Positions 13,617 to 25,047 of a stretch of 64,000 nt of DNA are shown in pieces. How positions within the stretch are numbered: the stretch's first letter is position 1; every line of letters begins with the position of its first letter. A program made the position numbers and the translations under genes. The notes beneath the pieces were generated by a model. It searched no databases, was not told the origin of the DNA, and worked only from the letters and a program-made list of their open reading frames with translations. The stretch spans positions 3,207,946 through 3,271,945 of the forward strand of contig NC_090172.1 of assembly GCF_024679245.1 (NCBI RefSeq), in the 5' to 3' direction. The DNA is from Pseudorasbora parva (taxonomy: Eukaryota; Chordata; Actinopteri; Cypriniformes; Gobionidae).

Positions 13617-14540
13617 GTCGAGAGCGCAAATCTCTCTCTGCTCGCACGCGGAATGTAATGTGCGAGCGCGAATCTTCCTGCTCGTGCGAGAGAACTCTGC
13701 GTGCGCTCTCAGATACGCTGCTCTTGTTAGAAATGTTTGTCTGGGCTCACTCAGAGAATATGCCTGCACTTAAAACGATTATGCAATGTTATTATGTTTG
13801 ATTATTTAATTTCTGTACCTGAATCACTGTGTCCTGCAGCTTCAACTGTTCACTTGTATTCAATAATGTTTTACATTTATATTATTAGGCTGAGAATTGT
13901 GAAATTTCACTGATATCTACTGTTGTGGGTGCTTATTTATTGTTACATATTTAAGGTTACATTGGTCAAAACAATGAAAACAAATAAGTATAACACATGA
14001 TATTCACGGTCTCTGGACCCCCAAAGCAGCCGTGGCCACCCCATGTATAAAAGTCTTGTTCTGCCACTGCCAGTGGATTATTTAGAAATGTATGCCAACT
14101 TTTGCGGTGAAAGATAACTTAACTCACAAATTGCAGTAACATTTTCCCAATAAAATGGATTTCATTAATTTAGTAGTCAGTATTTTTAATTAGTTTTATT
14201 CTGTTGCATTTGTGTTTGATGCAGTTAGATATATCATAATTTTACTGGGGCATTTTGCCCACGTATCTATTATTACATTATATATGCTTATATTATATCT
14301 ATTAGGGGGCATTTTGTTCAGATTTTAATTATTTTTGCCTTTTGGAATCTGAATTCGCGATTGCACTGGACACGTTTTAAGTGCAGGCATATTCTCTGAG
14401 TGAGCCCAGACAAAACATTCTAACAAGAGCAGCGTATCTGAGAGCACGCAGAGTTATCGCGCACGAGCAGGGAGATTCGCGCTCGCACATTACATTCCGC
14501 GCGCGAGCAGAGAGAGATTTGCGCTCGCGCACTATATTAA
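13617..14540. repeat. Long inverted repeat (foldback) inside the hAT element
   Basis: Arms at about 13617-13777 and 14368-14540 are near-complementary over roughly 160 bp. Both carry GCGCAAATCTCTCTCTGCTC, GAATGTAATGTGCGAGCGCG and GGCTCACTCAGAGAATATGC in opposite orientation. The loop is about 590 bp. The arms interrupt the transposase remnant, so this looks like a separate foldback element that landed in the hAT copy. A smaller palindrome follows at about 14624-14701 (ATACGCACTTTAT and ATAAAGTGCGTAT). Confidence 0.75.
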
Positions 14541-14724
14541 TGTACTTTCGTGCTACAATAATGCGCTCTCGAGTTTGCAATCTTGTGGTGCATATGGTAC
14601 GCGGTTTTTCGCGTGCATATGATACGCACTTTATGGCGTATTATACATACGAACCGTATTATTAGGGTTATGGCGTATTATACGCATAAAGTGCGTATCT
14701 ATTTATACGCATGACCATGAGATT

Positions 14725-14979
14725 GTGTTGATTTTTCCAAATGTTTTTATAGCATTGAGAGTGCTTCTCACTCTCCCCGTCACTGTGAGCTCTGGAGAAC
14801 GCAGTTTCTCAAAGCTTAAACTGATTAAAAATGATCTCCGAGTCCGACGTACAATGACAAAAGACAGATTCAATGGACTAGCAACAATTGCAATTGAGCA
14901 TGAACTTGTAGAAAAAGTTAAACTCGAGGACGCAATCAAAGCGTTTGCCGCTGCGAAAGCCCGACGCGCACGCTTCTGA
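14725..14979 (+). pseudogene. hAT transposase C-terminal dimerisation region (remnant)
   Basis: An 84-codon frame reads LIFPNVFIALRVLLTLPVTV then SSGERSFSKLKLIKNDLR and TMTKDRFNGLATIAIEHEL. This is the conserved hAT dimerisation signature (P-V-T-x-x-S-G-E-R-S-F-S-K-L-K-x-I-K). Compared with the usual family sequence there is a short extra VRR before TMT. It ends at a normal-looking stop about 760 bp before the right terminal repeat. The N-terminal BED finger and most of the RNase-H-like core are missing, so this cannot be an active transposase. Confidence 0.85.
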
Positions 14980-15832
14980 AATGTAGGCTATTATGTGAAT
15001 CAGTGAATGTCTGTTTGTGTGTATCAGTCAAGAAAAAATCAAAACCTCCAATGAGCTAAAAAGTTGCGTGCATCAGGTCCGTGTATCATCTGATCATTTC
15101 ATTTCCTGTTAGGAATGGAATAATGAGAACAGATAAATCCGCTTGTTTATTCGTTTTTTTGTTTAGTTTAAAAACGAAAAATTAGATTTTGGCTCGATTT
15201 TTCATATTTCGTTTGCGGTTTATAAAACGGTTTATGGGTTCGATATTTCGTTCGTACTTTTATTCTGCTGTGCTTAACTGAGGAAGAGCAGTTACCGCCC
15301 ATGTGTAGAAATCGAATATTCAAGCTGTTTATTCATTTTCTACCTCTGAACGAAAAACGACAAATCATGCTGAATTCTTGTTTTTCGTTTTGTTTAAAAA
15401 ATGAAAAAACGAAAAAGGAGCCGTTTTTTGTTTTTGAATACCCGTTTCTTTAAGGAAAATCGAATGGCCAAAATATACACTGACCTATGTTTAGTTTTAT
15501 TCGGTACACTGTCTATTATAAAACAGAAATTGCAGCTGTAGCACTGTGTACTTTTTTCACGTTGCAGAATGAAAAATAAAATCTGAAAACATGCTTGCAT
15601 GTTTTTATTTTAGTTTAATTTTATAGATAAAGAAAATATTAATTTGTATGTACATGCATCTTAAGGATACCTAATTGTGAGTGGGGCGGCACGATCGTGC
15701 TCTGCCTAGAGCGGCATTTGAGCTTGCGCCGGCCCTGCGTATCTCCAACATCTGTTTGTCTGTAGCTTCAATAACATACTAGTATGACTTTCTGTGCCTT
15801 TACCCTGATGTTTGTTCCTGCAGAGCCCCATC

Positions 15833-18800
15833 ATGCTTGGTGGAGGGTTCAAATCCGAGAGACTCCGTGTCAATCTCAGGCTGGTCATAAACCGCCTCAA
15901 ACTTCTTGAGAAGAAGAAAAGTAAGTTTAGTGTGTCTTTGTCGTGCACATATTTGGGGTAAGTTCCTTCTAACTGAATTGAATCTGTTTGATCTGAATTA
16001 GCCGAATTAGCCCAGAAGGCTCGGAAGGAAATTGCAGACTACTTGTCATCGGGCAAAGATGAGCGCGCAAGAATCCGAGTCGAGCACATCATCAGGGAAG
16101 ATTATTTGGTGGAGGCCATGGAGATCCTGGAGTTATACTGTGATTTGCTGCTCACCCGATTCGGCTTAATACAGTCCATGAAGTGAGTAACCTTTTGTTC
16201 TCTCATTAAATGTGACTTAATGTTCTGGGGCTGCTTCTGAAAACCCATACTCTCTTGAGAAGGAAAGTACAACTGTAATTAAGTAATTATGATTCTCCCA
16301 CGATTTTGAACAGACAACTTAACAAAATAACATGCCTTTTACTAGAAGTTCTAATAAAAATGTTATTTGCTGCAGTCTATTTAAAAAATATTTAATTCAT
16401 TTTAAATCTTTTTTTTAATTGGGTGAAGTGAATGATTCAATGACTCGCTCATAAAGACTTAAGGCTTGTTCGACTTCACCCAGCGATGCGCAGACCGATC
16501 GGCGGCTGACTTGAAGCAGTGCATGCCGGTTAGAAATTTTGTCTGACTTGAGACAGCGGCGACGCACATGACTGTGTTGATGTCAACGAAGTATCGAGAG
16601 AGCGATTCGAGAGCAGCCGGCTGATGCAGCCGCTGCAGATTCTCAAGGGGGACTGCAGGAGGCTGCTCGAGCTCTGATGACGACACAGCTGATCCACGAT
16701 TGGCCGATTCATGACAGCGATCACATGCGTTTCGTGTTTATTCTAAAACCTTATGTTACGCTAATGCTCAAAAATCATTTATTTATAACAGTAAAACCTC
16801 TTTGTGTAGTTGCGATGTTATATTGTCATGCTTATCAAACTAAAACTGATAAAAACTGTTGACAACACTTCATTGATAGCGTAGGCTTATATGTTGAACT
16901 TTAATCTTGTCCAAATAGACACTTTATTAAGCAGTACATAAAGTATTGAATGAAAACTGAAACAGCTGTGTATTTGAGAAATATTGCATTTATTTAACTT
17001 CAGCTGTGATAAAGTTTGAAAAACAGCGCAAGCGTCACTACGGGAAGCAGAAAGTGTCCGACTTCACGTCTCCGTTTGCAGCTCCTCCCCGCCTGCACGC
17101 AGCTACTGTCGCCGATCGCATCCATCCAGCCGCAGCCGATGTCGAACACACCTGTAACTTGTTTCATTACTGGATGAATCAGTGCTTTTGAACCAATCTC
17201 TTGAATGAATGATTCAATGACTCACTCATAAAGACTTCACTTGTTTCGGTACTGGATGAATCAGTGCTTTTGAACAAATCTTTTGAATGAATGATTTAAT
17301 GACAAATACAGTTGACTTCTGTGATAATTTGAATTTGTTCAAGAGATTAATTTGCAAGACGGAAATAATGATTCTGTGTGTTTGAAAAGCTGTTTCATAT
17401 CTATACATGATGATGGCTCTGCCTGGATCAGAACACAGATCTGAATATTTGCTGTAGGGGTGTCCATGGTTAACCGATTGACCGATTAACCGTTAAAAAT
17501 TGCGTAACCGAGTGAAACATTTTGCTCGGTTAAAGGGGGGGTGAAATGCTGTTTCATGCATACTGATCTTTTTACACTGTTAAAGACTTGGAATCCCATA
17601 CTAAACATAGACAAAGTTTCAAAAGTTAAGGTGGACGTTTGATGGGAGTATTTCTTTGTCAAAAATACTACTTCCGGTTAGTCATAAGTTTCGGCAAGTT
17701 TTTTGAGATCATGCGTCCCCTTTGACGTTAATGGGGGCGGAATTTCCTTGTATGGGCCTTACGGACAATTCTACCGGAAGAGCGTGAGAGAGAGAGAGGG
17801 AGAGAGCGAAAGCAACAGGCTACGCCCATCAAAGCGCTGGCTTGTAGGATGCTAAACAGGTGATATAACCAGTAGCTACTGACTTACCCACTGATAGGCC
17901 GGCGGTCGATCTGTATTAGCACTTTCCTCACGCGACGGGCGAATCATTTTCCTCACAGAGCGACTCACTTTCCTCACGCGGCAGGCGAATCACTTTCCTC
18001 ACTGAGCGAATCACTTTCCTCACAGAGCGACTCACTTTCCTCACGCGGCGGGCGAATCACTTTCCTCACTGAGCGAATCACTTTCCTCACAGAGCGAATC
18101 ACTTTCCTCACAGAGCGACTCACTTTCCTCACGCGGCGGGCGAATCACTTTCCTCACTGAGCGAATCACTTTCCTCACAGAGCGAATCACTTTCCTCACA
18201 GAGCGAATCACTTTCCTCACGCGGCGGGCGAATCACTTTCCTCAATGAGCGAATCACTTTCCTCACAGAGCGAATCACTTTCCTCACAGAGCGACTCACT
18301 TTCCTCACTGCAGCGCGCTGCTGCACACGTCATTATTTAGCTCCGCTCACATGACACGCCCCCACCCGCTCGGCTTTTTTCGGAAAGACTCGGAACAGCG
18401 CATCTTTCTTATATAATTATAAAAAAAATAAAGACTTTTCGGAGATATGCAGGATGCAATGCTACTCTATAGGTACTCAAGATTGACATGACACTGACTG
18501 AAACTGAGTGTTTCACCCCCCCCTTTAAGTGGCGTCAATGACGTGCTTTGAATTTAGTTGTAATATATTTTTGCACCACTAGAGACCGCCAGAGCGCTCC
18601 CAGACATTTGTAATATCCACAAGAAGTCATGCCAGCTTAGTTTCTAAGCGGGCAAAGAAAAGTACAGCGTGGGATCACTTTAAAATTGAGAGTGACGGGG
18701 CAAAATGCAAGTATTGCAATGCAGTGCTTTCCGCATTTTTCAAGCTATAAGTCGCTCCGGAGTATAAGTCGCATCAGTCAAAAATTGCGTCATGAAGAGG

Positions 18801-21800
18801 AAAATAACTTAAGTCGCACTGGACTGTAAGTCGCATTAGGGCAGAAGCAGAGCGGGAGCCGCACGCGCTGTGCATAACGGAGCAGAAGAAAGAAAGTTTG
18901 AAGTGATTCTAATCGCGGACTGAAAGCAAGATGGCCAGAGCTGAAGGAACGAGTCCACAGAAAGAGGCTCAGCCGCGAGTCAAAAGTGTGGGAATCGTTC
19001 TCGGCTGCATATTTTACTACATGCCCTAATCATGCAGGCGCCCTCGCGGCCACTCACATTGCTCGTGAACTGGAGCGCATCTCATCCTAATTTAACGAAA
19101 CTCAGCGTACGCCTCGCAGACATGAAATAGATCTTAAGAAAGCTTGAAATGTCTTTTAACAATTTAAAACGAAAAGAAATAGGCTACTCTCTGATTACGT
19201 AATTCATGATGTGCATTTCTCTCTATAGGCGCGTTCACTACGGAGATGGTGGTCGTCAAATTAATAAACTAAAAATAATAACCCTGACGCACACTATGGT
19301 TAACCGAGTATTAACCGCTAAGGGCCTCGGTTAACGGTTAATGAAAAACTTGAAAACGTGCAGCCCTAGTTCACTGTGATCATACTCCTCAAAGGTTTAT
19401 TAGACAGAGACGAATCGCTGTCATTTAGGAATAAGATTTCGTGGGTGTTTGAATCGAGATCCCCATCTTTTAACGATGAATCATGCCGCTCTACCAGCTG
19501 TTTTTGGCCTGCTGTATAGTAGGGAAGCGTGTTATTTTAGATGCAGCCTGTTCTTTAATCTCTCCATCCTCTCTTCAGGGAACTGGACCCTGGTCTACAG
19601 GAAGCGGTGTCCACTCTCATCTGGGCTGCTCCTCGACTGCAGTCAGAAGTGGCGGAGCTCAAGATTGTGGGTAGAATTTGTCTCCGTTATTTTCATGTAT
19701 TTCTAGAGATGGAGTATGGATCATTTATGTCTTTTTTCCCCCCTCCTTCACAGGTTTCAGATCAGCTGTGTGCCAAATACAGCAAAGAGTATGGAAAGCT
19801 ATGTAGGACAAACCAGATTGGAACAGTTAATGATAGGGTATGATGACGCATGCTTGTTTTAGAGGTGGTCATCCTTTCATTAGGGCATTTTTATAGCCAT
19901 TTAACACTTTAAGTATTTGATTTTTGGCATTTAACAGTAATCCTGAGTTGTATGTTACCTCAAATCATGCTTGTTAAAGGGATAGTCCAACCTAAAATAA
20001 TGTCTCATGTCGTTCCAAACCTGTATGACCGTAAAAGAAGAGATTTTGGAGAATGTTGGGAGCCAGACATCCCATTGACTTCCATAGTGGGAAAGAAAAT
20101 AATATCGAAGTAAATGGGTGCGTTACCAATATTCTTCAAGATATTTGTGTTTACAGAAGAAAGAAACTCATACAGGTTTGGGACAGCATGAGGGCGAGTA
20201 AATGATTACATAACATTTATATTTGGGTGAACTATCCCTTTAAATTGATTGAGAAGCTGAGTCATATACTGAATATCACAGATATTTAATATGAGATCTT
20301 CTTTTAAGCTTGTGTTTTAATATTGAGTTGTCTTTCTGTAGCTCATGCACAAATTGAGCGTGGAAGCCCCTCCCAAGATTTTGGTGGAGCGTTACCTCAT
20401 TGAGATCGCCAAGAACTACAACGTCCCCTATGAACCTGATGCCATGGTTCGGGTAGGAATGGATTTCCTCTTCCTTTCTGGCTTAGCTCATCTCTATAAG
20501 CTGGAGTTGTTTGAACTGTTGTAACGTTCACAGCCAGAAGTGTGTCCGGGGGAAGAGGCCGATCTGATAGATGTGAACAGTGACTTCAGGAAGCCTGGAG
20601 CGGGCGGAGGAGGAGGTGGTGGAGGAGGCGGTGGAGGAGGCTTCACCGCTCCCGCTGTCGGCATGCCTATGCCCATGCCAATGCCCATGCCAATGCCCAC
20701 GGCTTTCAACTACCCACCGGCCAAAGGAGCTGTAAGACATGACATCTGTCTAGCTGATTTTACTTTACCTGAGCTGCATGATTCAGGATGAATTGAGAAT
20801 CACTTTTAAAATAGAGCTCACTATTCTTATATAATTCTGAATAGACAACTAAACAAAATGACAAAAGGTTAATTTCTGTTTAATTCATTTTAATTATTTA
20901 ATTCAAAATTAGGTTGCATGATTGATTCAATGACTCACTCAAAGACTTCACTTGTTTCATTACTGTATGAATCAGCGTTTTTGAATGAATCTCTTGAGTG
21001 AATGATTCAATGACTCGCTCATAAAGACTTCACTTATTTCATTACTGGATGAATCAGCGTTTTTGAATGAATCTCTTGAGTGAATGATTCAATGACTCGC
21101 TCATAAAGACTTCACTTGTTTCATTACTGGATGAATCAGTGCTTTTAAACAAATCTCTTGAGTGAATGATTCAATGACTCACTCATAAAGACTTCGCTTG
21201 TTTCATCACTGGATGAATCAGCGTTTTTAAACAAATCTCTTGAGTGAATGATTCAATGACTCACTCATAAAGACTTCACTTGTTTCATCACTGGATGAAT
21301 CAGTGTTTTTAAACAAATCTCTTGAGTGAATGATTCAATGACTCACTCGAAGACTTCACTTGTTTCATTACTGGATGAATCAGTGTTTTTGAACAAATCT
21401 CTTGAATGAATGATTCAATGACTCACTCGAAGACTTCACTTGTTTCATTACTGGATGAATCAGTGTTTTTGAACAAATCTCTTGAATGAATGATTCAATG
21501 ACTAACTCATAAATACTTCACTTGTTCATTACTGGATGAATCATTACGTTCAAATCATGCAGCTCTACATGACCAATAAAAAAATCAGTTTCAAATAATG
21601 TTTTCCCCCTACAGGAGCCCTTTAACGGTCCCGTTGGCACCTATGATGGCTTTAGCAACTTCCAGCCCCCAGCGAGAGGAGGGCTTCCCCCACAGCTCCC
21701 CAGCTGCCCCCCCACCTACGAGTCTGTAAGTTCAAGTGCTCACCCTTCCAGACAGACGGAGACGACCTTTCACCTCGCAGGGAAGAGACGTTTATTACAG

Positions 21801-24800
21801 TTCACATCCTGTCTAAGTCACATCCGCTCTGTTGTCCGTCCTAAGGGGCCGTTTGCACCAGCTGGACCTAAAACGGTTTGGTGTAAGATCTACGCTAGGC
21901 TACGTCCAGTTTTCCGGTTAATATTACACCTGTTGCACCATTTAAAACTCTGACCAGACTCAACTAGATGATGCACTTCCACACTGACACGTTCTACCAT
22001 TCCCAACAGTTACGAACTTTGATAATAACAAGTGAAAAATACATAGTAGGGAAGTATTTGATTTGGGACACTACACTAAAGCCGCATTTACACTGCAGGT
22101 CTTGATGCACAATTTCTGATTTGGTGACTATATCAGATTTTTTGGATGACCCGCTTACATCATCTTTTAAAAGCGACCCGTATCCGATATTTGCATTTAC
22201 TGCTGTAGCCTGGCTCTGCCCTCATACGTGTTTCCGCTCAATTTTCATTTTCCTTCAGTACTCCGTCTGGGACTGCTGTGTAGTCTTAGGTTTTCTCTGA
22301 ACAAATTTTTACCGGTCCAATCAGCGAACAGAGGGAGTGTCTGAGAACGATGACGTTGATGTCGAGCGCTAGTTTGAGTTGTAGTTCAGTAATGGCGGCG
22401 GAGAAAGATGCGAACGAAACCATTCACTCCGTTGTGGCTCCGCTGCTGAATATCCAGAAGTTAAAGTCGGAGCAATAACAGTCTTTGCTGGGGTTTGTTG
22501 GTGGCCATGATGTTGTGGCCCTCCAACAGGGTAAATTTAGGAAAAGTTTGATTTTCCAGCTCGCTCCGTTAGTGATGAAGGAGTTGCTGAAGCTGTTCGG
22601 ACGGTAACTGTTCCTCGTGGGGTCAGAAGGTATTGCCATCATTTAAGTTTCAGGGGCTGGCCAGTTATTATATAGCCGTCCGTCTCTCACCACCCGCATA
22701 ATCCCCGGCCGAGTTACCTAACGTTACTGCTTTAGACAAACACCAGGTCGTGTGGTGATGTAAGAGTTTTCACATCTCTGAGTTTTCAAGAATATACCAC
22801 TTCAAAATTCACTGTTTATTATCCTTTTTGACCCCTGCAGAGCACCGTACAATTGTGCTTTGCTGTTATTAGGATGCATTTCTAAACTTGTATTTCTTTA
22901 AAATGCTGACAAGTATTTAAAGAGCAATATATTTCATCACCGCTCAAACGAATGAAAATAAAAGCACTTAAACATTTAAATCGGTCCGTTATTTATAGCA
23001 GCATTTATTATCATACCAAGCATATGATATTTTATTTACAGCATACAATCATGTTACGGCCCACGTGAGCGGCGCGTTCCAGATCACAAAACTCTCCTGT
23101 CCACCGTTAATAAATCCCAATCCCAATGCATGACTTTTCGGTTTATCACTGAGGTGGCCTGCACAAGTGCACATTTATGTTGTCGGATTTGTGTGAAACA
23201 GGCGAAGGGCGCATGTCATACGGCACGACCAAATGTTAGCGATTGGTTACGGCTCATCCAATAGTTTTAAACCTCAACAGAGTTCCCGCCTTCCCGGAAG
23301 TAAACGCTTGTCAATGGAGAGTGGCCAGACTATATGTACAAATGAAATGCATGAGAGTCTGGTAAGACCAGGCTAGCGAAGCAGCCCAAGATGTTTTTAA
23401 CCGGAAAAGGAAGTAAAACGGCACGATATGCAATGAACGCAGACAAAATGGTTATTCAATGTTTTGCTTTCTGCACTTTTTTTCACACATCTTTAAAGGT
23501 CAGCAAAACATTTCTCTCATAAGGCGGAGATAAAAGAGGAGAGCCCTTGATCGCGTTTACTGGGGAATATCCGATCTGACCGCTTACTTGGCAGACGATA
23601 ATGCACGTATCTGAATAATATCGGATTTATTACCACATATGAGTGAGGCCTGAATCCGATCTGAGGATATCGGAATTCATGTGTTTCTTTACTGCTTACA
23701 CATTCACATGTCGTATCCACATGAGAGGAAAAATATCGGAATTGGGTCACTTTAACCATGCAGTGTAAATGGGGCCTAAAATGGTGCAACAGGTTTTGTT
23801 TTACACATTTAGTCTTTCAACCAGTTTGCACGTCCAGCTGGAGCGACGGGCTCTGATGTCACACAGGGAGCCTCCGCAGGCATGAGCTACGGGTCCAAAA
23901 CACTGCATTCTGATCTCTCCAGCACCAAGTGCTTGGCTTGTTTTGGGGGAAATGCTTTTTAAAGGGATAGTTCAGCCAAAAATGAAACACCAGACAGTTG
24001 TCGGCACCCATAGTAGGAAAAAACAATGGAAATCAATTGGTGCCGTCACCTGACATTATTTAAAATATCTTATTTTGTGTTCAACAGAACAAAGAAACTC
24101 ATACAGGATTTGGGGGTGAGTAAATGACAATTTTCATTTTTGGGTGAACTGTCCCTTTAAGTTTTTAAGTTGGTATGCATATGCTGTATGCGTTCAGCAT
24201 AAAGATGCAAAAGTCATGAACTCAAAAGGTAAATCTCACATAATCTCAAAATGAGAAGGAAGAAAACGTGCAATTGTATTTTGCATAAAGAAAATGAAGA
24301 TGTGAATATTGTCATTATAATTATGGGGATTTATTAAATTGTCATGGGAATGTCACCTAACATATTTCATTGCCTTTATACAAAAATACAATCCTTTTTT
24401 CTTCTGATTTTGCTGTTTGAGACGTTCATCTTGAAGTATTTCCCCAAAAACTCCTCCACTGTGCATGAGATGTGTACAGGACACACACACACACACACAC
24501 ACACACTGACCAACAGGAGCCTCATTTATAAAGTGCACGCGTGATCGGCTTTAATCATCAGTCGGATTTCACCAAACATACAAATCATTATTTATACAGG
24601 CAAACATTTTCTTATGCGTACACCAGTTATGTAATAATGCAGTATTACTATATGCATTAATAATGCATATAAACGCTCAGTAGTTAACATGAAGTAATAA
24701 TGCACTGTTTAATAAAGCATTTGTTTATCTTTGTTAATGTTAATTTCAACATTATTAAAATCTTATTAACATTATTAATGCTGTGAATTAACTTGAACAA

Positions 24801-24879
24801 ACCATGAACATTTGGATTTCTGTACGTACGTACATGCATAACACACATACGTTATATTTACAGTATTTACAGTATATAC

Positions 24880-24938
<59 letters not shown>

Positions 24939-24941
24939 ATG

Positions 24942-24999
<58 letters not shown>

Positions 25000-25008
25000 A
25001 TGTGTGTA

Positions 25009-25047
<39 letters not shown>

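Larger units (their letters stand above)
13155..15737 (+). mobile_element. hAT transposon with intact ends and 8-bp target-site duplication
   Basis: The left end CAGGGCCGGCGC (13155-13166) and the right end GCGCCGGCCCTG (15726-15737) are perfect 12-bp inverted repeats. They are flanked by a perfect 8-bp duplication CGTATCTC at 13147-13154 and 15738-15745, diagnostic of the hAT superfamily. Inside are two plus-strand transposase remnants, a middle part near 13431-13600 and the C-terminal dimerisation region at 14725-14979. A foldback structure lies between them, and most of the catalytic region is missing. The element is therefore non-autonomous today. It sits in ist1 intron 1 and ends only 78 bp before the first coding exon. 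Confidence 0.9.
17456..19369 (+). mobile_element. hAT-like element with BED-finger remnant
   Basis: The left end TAGGGGTGTCCATGG and the right end (complement TAGGGCTGCACG) are imperfect terminal repeats. Both are followed inward by GGTTAACCG-type subterminal repeats. Inside, a BED zinc-finger remnant is readable at 18643-18735. The element was itself invaded by a TTAA-flanked element at 17534-18524. I could not fix an exact target-site duplication, so the precise ends are approximate. Confidence 0.6.

Noticed and set aside
18129..18326. SEESDS-type minus-strand frame as a serine-rich protein
   Set aside because: It is the 21/25-bp minisatellite inside a TTAA element.
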